Assembly: GCA_963720805.1 (NCBI GenBank) | Contig: CAVRGT010000008.1 | Coordinates: forward strand, 62,001-126,000 | Direction of reading: 5' to 3' | Length of the DNA: 64,000 bases | From: VRUE01 sp963720805 | GTDB lineage: Bacteria; Actinomycetota; Thermoleophilia; Solirubrobacterales; 70-9 | Part shown: piece by piece, positions 42,584-53,328 of the stretch | Position numbering within the stretch: position 1 is the stretch's first letter | Layout of the letters: every line of letters starts with the position of its first letter | Translations under genes and position numbers: made by a program | The notes under the pieces: model-generated | Told to the model about the DNA's origin: nothing | Database searches by the model: none | What the model saw: the letters and a program-made list of their open reading frames with translations, nothing else

Positions 42584-42924
42584 CGGGAGAGCTCCTCCAG
42601 CGCCTCGGGCATGACGTAGTAGTAGGCCCACAGGCCCGGCCGCTCGGAGCCGACGATGCCGGCGTCCCTGAGCTTTTTCAGGTGGTGGGAGACGGTCGGC
42701 TGGGAGAGATCGAAGAGCGGCACCAGCTCGCAGACGCAGACCTTGCCGGCGTGCTTTCGCAGCACGTCGACCAGCTGCAACCGCACCGGGTCGCCGAGCG
42801 CCTTGGCGATCTCGCTCATCCGCTGCGCCTGCTCGCGCTGGACATCGGGGTAGACCACCGGCTCGCAACAGGGCTCCCCGGGAGGGCGCTTCGCCTTGGG
42901 CTCCAGCTCCATATCGACAGTCAT
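42571..42924 (-). CDS. arsR: ArsR family metalloregulator
   Basis: 117 residues. The winged helix has ALGDPVRLQLVDVLRKHAGK and PLFDLSQPTVSHHLKKLRDA. VCVCELV matches the alpha3 ELCVCDL arsenic site, and the N-terminal CCEP adds further Cys. As(III) binding should release DNA. It controls arsM (overlapping) and, from the divergent region, gapdh-arsJ. The sequence is intact, unlike arsM. Confidence 0.9.
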   Translation of the reverse strand: MTVDMELEPKAKRPPGEPCCEPVVYPDVQREQAQRMSEIAKALGDPVRLQLVDVLRKHAGKVCVCELVPLFDLSQPTVSHHLKKLRDAGIVGSERPGLWAYYYVMPEALEELSRWLS

Positions 42925-42940
42925 CTATTTACTTGTATCT

Positions 42941-42971
42941 ATTGAAATCACATTTGTCAATGCTTAGCATT
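42941..42971. promoter_or_regulatory. Candidate ArsR operator region between arsR and gapdh
   Basis: ATTGAAA at 42941-42947 faces TTTGTCAAT at 42953-42961 (one bulged base), followed by the perfect palindrome AATGC-TTA-GCATT (42959-42971), 7 bp before the gapdh start. The gap is markedly AT-rich. ArsR sites often have ATCAA/TTGAT-like arms; this is a fair match in place, not proof. Confidence 0.45.
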
Positions 42972-42978
42972 GGCGCCG

Positions 42979-43993
42979 ATGGGGGCTCGCGTCGGCATCA
43001 ACGGCTTCGGACGAATCGGGCGGCTCGCCCTGCGCGCCGCCTGGGATCGGCCGGATTTGACCTTCGCGCACGTGAACGAGCTCCACGGTGACGCGGCTAC
43101 CGCGGCGCACCTGTTGATCTTCGACTCGGTCCACGGGCGCTGGTCGGAGACCGCCGGTGGCGAGGGAACCAGGCTGGAGGTCGCCGGCCGGCCGCTCGGC
43201 TACAGCCCTTCGCCGACCCCGGCGAGGTTCCCTGGGCCGACGCCGGGGTCGAGATCGTGCTCGAGTGCAGCGGCAAGTTCCGCAGCGCCGAGTCGCTCAG
43301 CCCTACTTCGAGCAGGGCGTGCGCAAGGTCATAGTCGCCGCGCCAGTCAAGGACCCCGCGGCGCTGAATGTCGTCGTCGGCGTCAACGACGATCCCGAGG
43401 AGCTGGCCCGCTTCGACCTCCTGACCGCGGCCTCCTGCACGACCAACTGCCTCGCCCCCGTGGTCAAGGTGATCGACGAGGGCATCGGTATCCGCCACGG
43501 CTCGATCACGACCCTGCACGACCTGACCAACACCCAGACGATCGTCGACGCCCCCCACAAGGACCTGCGCCGCGCCCGTGCCGCCGGCCTCTCGCTGATC
43601 CCGACGAGCACCGGCTCGGCGAGCGCGATCGGCCTGATCTTCCCGCAGCTCGAGGGGCGCCTCAACGGTCTCGCGGTGCGCGTCCCGATGTTGAACGCAT
43701 CGCTGAGCGACTGCGTCTTCGAGGTCGAGCGCGCGACCGACGTCGAGGAGGTCAACGGCCTCCTGCGGGCCGCTGCCGAGGGAGCGCTGGCGGGCATCCT
43801 CGGCTACGAGGAGCGCCCGCTCGTCTCGGTCGACTATCGCGACGATCCCCGCTCGGGAGTGATCGACGCGCCGTCGACGATGGTCGTCAACGGGACCCAG
43901 GTCAAGCTGCTGGCCTGGTACGACAACGAGTGGGGATACGCCAACCGCCTGGTCGAGCTGGCCGGCGCGGTGGCGTCCTCGCTGGCGGGCTGA
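42979..43993 (+). pseudogene. gapdh: Arsenic-locus glyceraldehyde-3-phosphate dehydrogenase, two frameshifts
   Basis: The N-terminus RVGINGFGRIGRLALRAAWD and FDSVHGRWSE are normal. Shifts near 43205 and 43305 (both read as a lost C in a CCC run) scramble a short stretch that reads ADAGVEIVLECSGKFRSAES in its own frame. From APVKDPAALNVVVGVNDD on, the frame is clean, with the catalytic Cys in TAASCTTNCLAPVVK and YDNEWGYANRLVELA at the end. Next to arsJ, it would make 1-arseno-3-phosphoglycerate from arsenate for export. Confidence 0.85.
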
Positions 43994-43999
43994 GCCGAC

Positions 44000-45281
44000 A
44001 TGGCCGCCGCCGAGTCAAGCGCGATCGAGCGGGGCGACCTGCGCAACTACACCCTCGTCACCGGCGCCTACTGGGTCGAGACGCTGGTCGACGGCGCGAC
44101 CCGGATGCTCGTCCTCTTCTATTTCTACGAACTGGGCTACTCCGCCTTCGCCGTCGCCTCGCTCTTCATCTTCTACGAGATCTTCGGCATCCTCACCAAC
44201 CTCGTCGGCGGTTGGCTGGCGGCGCGGTTTGGGCTGAGGACGACGCTCTTCCTCGGCCTCGGCACGCAGATATTCGCGGTCTCGATGCTCGCTTTCGCGC
44301 CCGCAGGCATGGCTCGTCATCCCCTACGTGATGGCCTCCCAGGCCTTCTCGGGGATCGCCAAGGACCTGACCAAGATGAGCTCCAAGAGCGCGGTCAAGC
44401 TGGTCGTGGCGGAGGGGGACGAATCCTCGCTGTACCGCTGGGTGGCGATCCTGACCGGGTCCAAGAACGCGCTGAAGGGCGTCGGCTTCTTCCTCGGCGG
44501 GCTGATGCTGACCCTGTTCGGCTTTCAGACCTCGATGCTGATCCTGGCGGCGCTCGTCCTGACCGCACTCGTGACCGTCGCGCACCTGATGCACGGGCAC
44601 CTGGGACGGCCCGACGCGACGGCCAAGTTCAAGCACATGTTCTCCAACAACCGCGCGGTGAACGTGCTCGCCGCCGCCCGCATCTTCCTCTTCGCCTCGC
44701 GTGACGTCTGGTTCGTCGTCGGCCTGCCCGTCTACCTCGAGACCGTGCTCGGCTGGAGCTTCTGGCAGACCGGCGGCTTCCTGGCGATCTGGGTGATCGG
44801 CTACGGGGCCGTGCAGGCGGCGGCGCCGCGCTTCGTGCGGCAGCGAGGGGCGACAGGGGGCGCCGAGCCCGACGGCAGGACCGCGACCTGGCTCGCCTTC
44901 CTCCTCGCCGCGTTCCCGGCCGCGATCGCCGTCTGCCTCAGCGCCGCCGTCGACCCGACCCTGGTGCTGATCGCCGGGCTGATCGCCTTCGGAGTGGTTT
45001 TCGCGATGAACTCGGCGGTCCACTCCTACCTGATCCTCGCCTACGCCGACAACGACAGGGCGGCGATGAACGTCGGCTTCTACTACATGGCAAATGCCGG
45101 CGGGCGCCTCGCGGGGACCGTGCTGTCAGGGCTGCTCTATGAGTGGCACGGCCTGGTCGCCTGCCTCTGGGCCTCGGTCGCCTGCGTCCTGGCCGCGGCG
45201 TTGCTGTCGCTGCTCCTGCCGAGCAAGATGCCGAGCCAGAACCGCTCCGGGGGCGAGCCGTTGACCCCTCTGCTCAGGTAA
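44000..45281 (+). pseudogene. arsJ: Organoarsenical efflux MFS transporter ArsJ, one frameshift
   Basis: Starts 7 bp after gapdh. The N-terminal part reads YTLVTGAYWVETLVDGATRM, FYELGYSAFAVASLFIFYEI and FGLRTTLFLGLGTQIFAVSM. A shift at about 44310 leads to VIPYVMASQAFSGIAKDLTK and SSKSAVKLVVAEGDESSLYR, and the rest of the 12-helix MFS follows cleanly. The pairing with GAPDH defines ArsJ, which exports 1-arseno-3-phosphoglycerate. The end overlaps the facing encapsulin gene by 8 bp. Confidence 0.85.
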
Positions 45282-46074
45282 GAGCGACAGCGGCCTCGGG
45301 AGAGGCGACGCGGAAGCTGAAGCTCTCCTGCAGGTAGAGCTGAACCGATTTGGCGTCGTGGGCGGAGTAGCCGATCGAGAGGTCCTCGCCGGACTCGAAG
45401 AGGAAGTCGCCGCCGCGCAGGCTGAGCACCGCGGCGCCCTTCAGGCCGGGCGACCAGACCAGCGGCCCGCCGACGATCTCGCGCAGGTGCTCGAGCAGCG
45501 GGTAGCCGCCGTGCTCGCCGGTCTCGAGCACGCCGGTGTAGGGGTCGGGGCCGAGCGCCAGCCCGTAGGGCCCGCCGACGCCGGCGGCAAGCAACGACTC
45601 CACGGCCTTCGCCACGTGACGGGGATAGCGCTCGCAGTCGTTACCGAGCTTGATCGCCCTGTGCGAGGAGGTCTCGAGGACGCCGCTGATCGACGCCGCT
45701 TTCCAGCCGTGGAAGACGGCGGCATTCTCCGCCACAGCGATCCGGTGAGCGGCCTCATCGAGCGGGCCGAGATCGGCGTCCTCGGCACCGCGATCGGCGG
45801 CTTCCAGCTCCGAGCGCGCGATCGAGAACGGCGCCCGCAGCTCGACCAGTGCCAACACCTGCCGCTGCGCCGCGCTGACTCCTTTGGCGGGGGCGCCCGC
45901 GACTTTCCGCGTGCGACCGAGGTTCGTCGCCGAGTGCTGCCAGCCGTGCGGGCCGGCGAAATCAATGAGCTTGCGGGCGGCGAGCGCGGGCTCGAGCCGC
46001 TCGCGCGCCTCGGAGTCGAGCAGCTCCCAGCCGGCCTCGGTGATCGGCGCCTGCTCGCGCAGCAGGTGGCTCAT
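45274..46074 (-). CDS. Encapsulin nanocompartment shell protein (family 1)
   Basis: 266 residues with the encapsulin/linocin HK97 fold: MSHLLREQAPITEAGWELLD, ATNLGRTRKV, the E-loop region with VLALVELRAPFSIARSELEA, KAVESLLAAGVGGPYGLALG, VGGPLVWSPGLKGAAVLSLR and the tail DFLFESGEDLSIGYSAHDAK. It self-assembles into an icosahedral shell. The ATG overlaps the last base of the cargo gene's TGA, so cargo and shell are translated together. Confidence 0.93.
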   Translation of the reverse strand: MSHLLREQAPITEAGWELLDSEARERLEPALAARKLIDFAGPHGWQHSATNLGRTRKVAGAPAKGVSAAQRQVLALVELRAPFSIARSELEAADRGAEDADLGPLDEAAHRIAVAENAAVFHGWKAASISGVLETSSHRAIKLGNDCERYPRHVAKAVESLLAAGVGGPYGLALGPDPYTGVLETGEHGGYPLLEHLREIVGGPLVWSPGLKGAAVLSLRGGDFLFESGEDLSIGYSAHDAKSVQLYLQESFSFRVASPEAAVALT

Positions 46075-46463
46075 CAGGCGGCCCCGCGCAGGCTGCCGAT
46101 GCCGAGCGACTCGCCACCGGCGAGCGGTGCGCCGCGGTCTGCCGCGCCCTCGGTCGCCTCCTCCTCGGCGGCCTCGCCGTGCTCGACGATGTCGCCCTCC
46201 TGGAAGAGGATCCCCTGGGCGATCTCGCGCCACAGCGGCGTCCGCCGCAGCAGGAACTCCAGGTCCATGCAGAAGTGCTTGAACTCCTCGCCCTGGGCGT
46301 CGTGCATGATCGCCCGCGCCTCCTCATCGGCCTCGACCGAGATCCGCTGCTGATACCAGCCGATCGCCTCGGCCTCCTCGGTCAGCGAGGTGCAGAGCCG
46401 GGCGAAGGTCCGCGTCTCCGCGGAGAGCTCATCGGCCGGCTCGTGGTATTGGTCGAAACCCAC
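46074..46463 (-). CDS. Encapsulated ferritin-like cargo protein (EncFtn) with targeting peptide
   Basis: 129 residues from a GTG at 46463. The two-helix ferritin-like domain carries the iron-site residues: SLTEEAEAIGWYQQRI and the EEFKHF segment. After an acidic linker the C-terminus ends GGESLGIGSLRGAA, the encapsulin cargo-loading peptide (consensus LxxGSLR). EncFtn oxidises Fe(II) for storage inside the shell. The shell gene follows immediately. Confidence 0.92.
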   Translation of the reverse strand: MGFDQYHEPADELSAETRTFARLCTSLTEEAEAIGWYQQRISVEADEEARAIMHDAQGEEFKHFCMDLEFLLRRTPLWREIAQGILFQEGDIVEHGEAAEEEATEGAADRGAPLAGGESLGIGSLRGAA

Positions 46464-46523
46464 GCCCGCATCTTGCCACGGTCCGGCCGCCGGGCGCGAC
46501 CGGACCGCCGCCCGCGGCGCCAC

Positions 46524-46569
46524 CGATTGATCGATTGACCCACGGATCCGGTGGTAAATCGATCAATCG
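46524..46569. repeat. Family 2 palindromic repeat, copy 3
   Basis: Arms CGATTGATCGATT (46524-46536) and its exact complement (46557-46569) with inner GACCCAC/GTGGTA around GGATCC. It lies just after the HxlR stop and before the EncFtn start (both minus). Confidence 0.85.
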
Positions 46570-46577
46570 ACGCCGCG

Positions 46578-46887
46578 CTAGGCACGCTGCCCCTTCGTTC
46601 CTTCCTCCAGCAGCCCCGCAACCGCCCGGGCCAGCTGCTCGCCGTGGCGGGTCAGCACGTACTCGGTGTGCGGGGGGCGGCCGGGGACGAGCCGGCGCTC
46701 GAGGATGCGAGCGGCCTCGAGCTGCTCCAAACGCTCGGAGAGGGTGGTCGGGGAGACGCCGGGGAGGGACTGGCGGAACTCGTTGAAGCGGGCGGCCCCG
46801 CTGGCGCAGGCGTAGATCGTCGCCAGCGTCCAGCGGCGCTCCAGCAGCGTCGCCGTCGCCCGCATCTCAGCGGGGACGGGAGTGCAG

Positions 46888-46907
<20 letters not shown>
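46578..46907 (-). CDS. HxlR-type winged-helix regulator
   Basis: 109 residues (or 95 from ATG 46865, which would avoid the 20-bp overlap with lon). RRWTLATIYACASGAARFNE, then LPGVSPTTLSERLEQLEAAR and VLTRHGEQLA, are HxlR hallmarks. The usual redox Cys at the N-terminus could be CRSC in the longer form. Transcribed after lon. Target unknown. Confidence 0.82.
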
Positions 46908-49200
<2,293 letters not shown>

Positions 49201-49203
49201 TTT

Positions 49204-49224
49204 CTGTAGTTAATCTTACTACAG
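49204..49224. promoter_or_regulatory. HAIR-like inverted repeat before lon
   Basis: CTGTAGT-TAATCTT-ACTACAG: perfect 7-bp arms with a 7-nt spacer, 3 bp before the lon ATG. HspR sites have the same geometry (CTTGAGT-N7-ACTCAAG) and control lon and chaperone genes in actinobacteria. The minus-strand TAAGATTA in the spacer could be a -10 box of a leaderless transcript. Confidence 0.6.
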
Positions 49225-49259
49225 GATAGCGCGCCGCAATCCCGGCCTCCCCACCCCGC

Positions 49260-49306
49260 TTCCGGTGCGCCTTTTGCGCCTCACGGGTGCATAAAGCGCA
49301 CCGAAA
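49260..49306. repeat. Family 1 palindromic repeat, copy 4 (degenerate)
   Basis: Left arm from 49260 and right arm 49287-49306 pair with about four mismatches around the same 7-nt loop position. It lies between uppP and lon, both minus strand. Confidence 0.8.
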
Positions 49307-49315
49307 CGGAGGGGC

Positions 49316-50185
49316 TCAGAGGGCGAAGGCGACGGTGAAGAAGATGCCGGCGGCGATGCAGTAGATGCCGAACGGGGTGAGGCGGTTGGTCTGGAAGAAG
49401 CGGAGCAGGAACTTGACCGCGATGTAGGTGGTGAACGCGGCGGCGAGGGCGCCGACCAGCGCCTGTCCCCGCACCCCGTCGCCGGCCGAGCCGAGCAGTT
49501 CGGGCAGCTTGAGGAAGCCCGCGGCGGCGATGATTGGGGTCGCCAGCAGGAAGGCGAAGCGGGCCGCGTCCTCGTTGGAGAGGCCGACGATCAGGCCGCC
49601 GCCCATGGTGATGCCCGAGCGCGAGATGCCGGGGATCAACGCGGCGGCCTGGGCGGTGCCGATCGCCGCTGCTTGGCGGAAGCTCATCCTGGCGGCGATG
49701 CGCGGGTCTGAGTCGCCCTCGCCGTCGCCGGGCGCGGGCTGGCGCTTTCGCAGGCTCTCGAAGGCCAGCAGCAGGACGCCGTTGAGGGTGAGGAAGATCG
49801 CGGCGGACTGCGGCGAGGCGAACAGGGTGCGCAGCGGGTGCTCGAGCGCCAGGCCGAGGATGCCGGCGGGAACCGTGGCGATCACCAGCAGCCAGCCGAG
49901 CCTGGCGTCGGTGTCGCCCTCGGCGATGCCGCGGTCGCGCAGCGAGCGCCCGAGCCCGCGGAAGATCCGCTTCCAGTCCTCGAGGAAGAAGAAGAAAAGG
50001 ACGATCGCCGTGGCGCAGTGGGTGGCGACGAGGAAGGCGAGAAAGTAGTCGTCGTTCTGGTGGATGTTCCAGCCGAAGGCCTTGGGCACGATCACGGCGT
50101 GACCGAGGCTGGAAATCGGGAACGGCTCGGCGATGCCCTGGATCAGGCCGAGGACGATCGCCTGCAGGTAAGAGATCGGGTGCAC
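49316..50185 (-). CDS. uppP: Undecaprenyl-diphosphatase, UppP/BacA family (variant motif)
   Basis: 289 residues, about eight helices. It recycles the lipid carrier of cell-wall synthesis by removing a phosphate. Motif 1 reads LIQGIAEPFPISSLGHAV; canonical enzymes have EGLTEFLPISSTGH, so the first Glu is Gln while the second is kept. Motif 2 is normal: LIPGISRSGITMGGGL. A cytoplasmic loop of about 25 residues is inserted near 150-175. It may be a paralogue with altered activity; a canonical copy may exist elsewhere. Confidence 0.82.
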   Translation of the reverse strand: MHPISYLQAIVLGLIQGIAEPFPISSLGHAVIVPKAFGWNIHQNDDYFLAFLVATHCATAIVLFFFFLEDWKRIFRGLGRSLRDRGIAEGDTDARLGWLLVIATVPAGILGLALEHPLRTLFASPQSAAIFLTLNGVLLLAFESLRKRQPAPGDGEGDSDPRIAARMSFRQAAAIGTAQAAALIPGISRSGITMGGGLIVGLSNEDAARFAFLLATPIIAAAGFLKLPELLGSAGDGVRGQALVGALAAAFTTYIAVKFLLRFFQTNRLTPFGIYCIAAGIFFTVAFAL

Positions 50186-50230
50186 GCGGCGGGGATCATC
50201 CGCGGCCCTGCTTAAGGAAAGATGAGAATC

Positions 50231-51214
50231 TCAGGCGAAGGCCTTGACCTGTCGCCAGGTCAGCAGCCTGCCACTCGCCGGGTCGATCACCTTGAGGCGG
50301 ATCGCGCGCAGCCCGTCGGCCACGTTCAGCACCGGCACATCGTGGAAGATCGGGTTCTCGTCGTGGGCGCGCTGCAGGTTGTAGTTGGGGATCTTGGCGC
50401 TGAGATGGTGAACGTGATGCAGTCCGATGTTGCCGGTGAAGAACTGAAGGATCTTCGGCAGCACCAGGTAGGAGCTCCCCTGCAGGGCGGCGTCGGCGTA
50501 GTTCCAGTCCTCCGAGCTCTCCCAGTAGACGTCCTCGAACTGGTGCTGGACGTAGAACATGAAGATTCCCATCGTGCCCGCGAGGACCGCGATCGGCATC
50601 TGTACCAGCAGCCAGGCCACCGGGCCGACGACCCAGACGATCGCTCCGATGATGCCGGCAAGGACCAGATTCGTCACGACAATGCTGCGACGCTGGCGCG
50701 GGCGCATCTTGTTCGACCAGATGCGCGGACCGATCATCAGCGACCAGATCGGGCCGATCCCGAACATCACCACGGGGTTGCGAAAGAGGCGGTAGCCGAG
50801 GCGGCCTTTCCAGGGGCGGGCGAGGTACTCCTCGACGGTCAGGGTCGGGATGTCGCCGGTCCCGCGGCGGTCAAGGTCACCGGCCGTGCCGTGATGCACG
50901 GCGTGATTGTGGCGCCAGTTGCCGAACGGCTGGAAGACGAGCAGGCCGGTGAACCTCCCCAGCCAGAGGTTCGCGCGCTTGCCGGGCAGGAATGAGCCGT
51001 GGGCGCAGTCGTGGAAGACGATGAAGGTGCGCAGGAGGAAGCCGGCCGCCGGGATCGCGAGGACAAGGGTGATCCAAACCGAGACGTCGAGACAGAGATA
51101 CATGGCGACGGTCAGAGCCAGGTAGGGAACCACCGATGTGGCCACGTCAAAGAGGCTGTGCCGGAGCGAGGGTTGCTCGTGCCGGGCAACCGAGTCCTTC
51201 CAGTAGGGAGCCAT
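50231..51214 (-). CDS. Membrane fatty acid desaturase
   Basis: 327 residues. The three His boxes of the diiron site are present: IVFHDCAHGSF, WRHNHAVHHGTAG and GLHHVHHLSAKIPNYNL. Two helix pairs are visible. Likely introduces double bonds into acyl-lipid or acyl-CoA chains; the position cannot be predicted. A single gene with its own promoter region; 129 bp upstream separate it from the divergent secreted-protein gene. Confidence 0.9.
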   Translation of the reverse strand: MAPYWKDSVARHEQPSLRHSLFDVATSVVPYLALTVAMYLCLDVSVWITLVLAIPAAGFLLRTFIVFHDCAHGSFLPGKRANLWLGRFTGLLVFQPFGNWRHNHAVHHGTAGDLDRRGTGDIPTLTVEEYLARPWKGRLGYRLFRNPVVMFGIGPIWSLMIGPRIWSNKMRPRQRRSIVVTNLVLAGIIGAIVWVVGPVAWLLVQMPIAVLAGTMGIFMFYVQHQFEDVYWESSEDWNYADAALQGSSYLVLPKILQFFTGNIGLHHVHHLSAKIPNYNLQRAHDENPIFHDVPVLNVADGLRAIRLKVIDPASGRLLTWRQVKAFA

Positions 51215-51343
51215 GAGCCGGTGACGGTAAACGCGTTTCCTAAAGATTGGCGTCGCGGTGGATGTGAGGGCGAGCCCACATATGATTCCCCGCCTTCCTC
51301 CTGGCCCTCGGATCGACGGCCTCTAACGAACAAGGAGCAGTAG

Positions 51344-51907
51344 ATGACCGCTCGTATCGCCGTCCTTCTCGGCGCGATCCTTGCCCTCGCCCTGCCGGCG
51401 AGCGCAGGTGCCGCGCTGCCGAAGCCCAGCACGACGCTGATCGTCCCCGGCAAGTCGATCGGCGGGGTCGCCCTCGGGGCCACCGCCGGCAACGTGCAGA
51501 AAGCATGGGGCAAGACCAAAGACTGCGAATTCCAGTGCGTCTACGAAGGCGGCAAACACGGCGACGAAACGGCTGCCAACGCCGGCGTCCTGCTCGAAGC
51601 ACCAGCCGGCGGCAGCGGCCCGGCCAAGGTCTGGCGGGTCTTCCTCACGGTCGGCTTGAAGAAAGTGGGGAGCGACCTGAAGCCTGACCTGAACACGCCC
51701 TTGACCGAGTTCACCACCTCGAAGGGGATCGGGCTTGGCTCGACGATCGGAGAGGTAAAGAAGGCCTATCCGGGGGCCAAGAAGTTCAGTAGTAGCGGCT
51801 TCACCGAGTTCATCCTGAAGGGGAAGAAGGAAATCGAAACTCTGTTCGTCTTCTCCAACTCCACCAAGATGACTTCAGTCGTCGTCGCCAGCCATCCCGG
51901 CGGCTGA
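51344..51907 (+). CDS. Secreted hypothetical protein
   Basis: 187 residues. AAGGAGCAG precedes the ATG. Signal peptide ARIAVLLGAILALALPASAG, then a small domain with two similar segments: IGGVALGATAGNVQKAWG and GIGLGSTIGEVKKAYPG. The same G-x-x-LG-x(T/S)-x-x-x-V-x-KA(W/Y) motif occurs twice, so it is probably an internal duplication. Two Cys (DCEFQC) are close together. No function recognised. Confidence 0.65.
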   Translation: MTARIAVLLGAILALALPASAGAALPKPSTTLIVPGKSIGGVALGATAGNVQKAWGKTKDCEFQCVYEGGKHGDETAANAGVLLEAPAGGSGPAKVWRVFLTVGLKKVGSDLKPDLNTPLTEFTTSKGIGLGSTIGEVKKAYPGAKKFSSSGFTEFILKGKKEIETLFVFSNSTKMTSVVVASHPGG

Positions 51908-51966
51908 GCCGGCGAGCAGCGAGATCGCGGCCATTGAGAGGAATCGGCCAACTGTCTACCAGCGTT

Positions 51967-52004
51967 TGATCGATTGACCACCGGATCCGTGGGTCAATCG
52001 ATCA
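51967..52004. repeat. Family 2 palindromic repeat, copy 4
   Basis: TGATCGATTGAC (51967-51978) and its exact complement (51993-52004) around CACCGGATCCGTGG. Intergenic, 30 bp before the GST gene. Confidence 0.85.
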
Positions 52005-52033
52005 GGCGCTGCCCGGACAGGCACACTGTCGCC

Positions 52034-52792
52034 ATGAGCGAGAGCCCGGTTCTGATCACGATTCCGATCAGTCACTACTGCGAGAAGGCTCGCTGGGCGC
52101 TCGACCGGGCCGGCATCAGCTTCGAGGAGCGGGCCCACCTGCAGGTGCTCCACTGGATCCCGGTCACCCGTGCCGGTGGCAAGAAAACAGCGCCCGTGCT
52201 GGTCTGGGGCGACAGCGTCTTTACCGATTCTGCCGACATCGTCGAGGAGGCAAGCGCCAAGGCGCCACCGGGCCGCCGTCTCTTCCCTGACGATCCCGCC
52301 TCCGCAGCCGAGGTGCGAGCGCTGCAAAGCGACTTCGATGCTGACCTCGGGCCCGAGGGGCGACGCTGGATGTACAACGCGCTGCACGGACACCGCGACA
52401 TCGCCATTGCCTACGGCTGCACCGGCGTACCCGCCTGGCAGCGCCGGGCGCTGCCGTTCGCCTATCCCGTGGTGGTGCGCATAATCGACCGCTACCTCGA
52501 CGTCACACCGGCCACCGCCGCGCAGTCCGAGGCGGATGTGCGCGCCGTTTTCGACGCCGTCGCCGAGCGGCTGGGCGACGGCCGGCCCTACCTCTGCGGC
52601 GAGCACTTCAGCGCCGCCGACCTCACCTTCGCCTCGCTGGCGGCACCGATGCTGATGCCGCCCGAGTACGGCGTGCCACTGCCCCAGCCCGAGGTGCTGC
52701 CGGCGCCAATGGCGGCGACTGTCCGCGAGATGCGCGAGCACCCCGCGGGCGAGTACGCGCTGAAGATGTTCCGCGAGGAGCGGCGCGGCTGA
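52034..52792 (+). CDS. Glutathione S-transferase-like protein
   Basis: 252 residues. A thioredoxin-fold N-terminus (VLITIPISHYCEKARWALDR, TAPVLVWGDSVFTDSADIVE) is followed by an all-helical C-terminal domain (YLCGEHFSAADLTFASLA). SHYCEKAR places Ser or Cys at the thiol-activating position. Actinobacteria usually lack glutathione, so the thiol could be mycothiol or none. It ends 1 bp from the facing marR gene. Confidence 0.82.
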   Translation: MSESPVLITIPISHYCEKARWALDRAGISFEERAHLQVLHWIPVTRAGGKKTAPVLVWGDSVFTDSADIVEEASAKAPPGRRLFPDDPASAAEVRALQSDFDADLGPEGRRWMYNALHGHRDIAIAYGCTGVPAWQRRALPFAYPVVVRIIDRYLDVTPATAAQSEADVRAVFDAVAERLGDGRPYLCGEHFSAADLTFASLAAPMLMPPEYGVPLPQPEVLPAPMAATVREMREHPAGEYALKMFREERRG

Positions 52793-52793
52793 T

Positions 52794-53288
52794 TTAGCCC
52801 GACGCTCCCGGCTCGCCGCTCATCCCGGGGTGGATCCCCCGGCCGATCGTCTGCTCGTCGACGATCTTCTGCAGGTATCCGGTGAGGCGCTTGCGATCGG
52901 CGGCGGGCATGCCGCTGGTCAGGTCGCGCTCGTGCGCCGCCGCGATCTCGCGCCCTTGGGCGAGCGTCTTCCGACCCTTGGTTGTGAGGTAGAGGGTGCG
53001 GACACGGCGGTCGGTTGGGTGCGGCCGGCGTTCAACCAGACCCAGCTGCTCGAGTTCGTCGACGAGGGCGACCATGCGGCTCGGCGGCACCTCGATCGCC
53101 TCCCCGATCGCGTGTTGGGAGCGGCCCTCGTCGGCGTCGACGAGGTTGAGCACGCGGAACAGCGCCGGGTGCAGGCCGACCTCGGCGATCCGTTCGGAGA
53201 ACTGGCGCGAGGCGTGGATACCCACCTGCGAGAGCAGAAATGCGAGCGTCGAGGGCGCCTTGTCCCCCGCTATCGGTTTGTTGGCCAC
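52794..53288 (-). CDS. MarR family transcriptional regulator
   Basis: 164 residues from a GTG at 53288. Winged helix: ALFRVLNLVDADEGRSQHAI, EVPPSRMVALVDELEQLGLV and RRPHPTDRRVRTLYLTTKG. Divergent from mmpL, with two small palindromes in the 99-bp gap, so it probably represses that exporter and itself until a ligand binds. Confidence 0.88.
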   Translation of the reverse strand: MANKPIAGDKAPSTLAFLLSQVGIHASRQFSERIAEVGLHPALFRVLNLVDADEGRSQHAIGEAIEVPPSRMVALVDELEQLGLVERRPHPTDRRVRTLYLTTKGRKTLAQGREIAAAHERDLTSGMPAADRKRLTGYLQKIVDEQTIGRGIHPGMSGEPGASG

Positions 53289-53328
53289 GGAATCGGAGAG
53301 CCTACAGAATTGCTTTCTGCTAAGAATC

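Noticed and set aside
45274..46233. Encapsulin start at 46233
   Set aside because: The extra residues are antisense-like basic sequence overlapping the cargo gene; MSHLL at 46074 is the family start.
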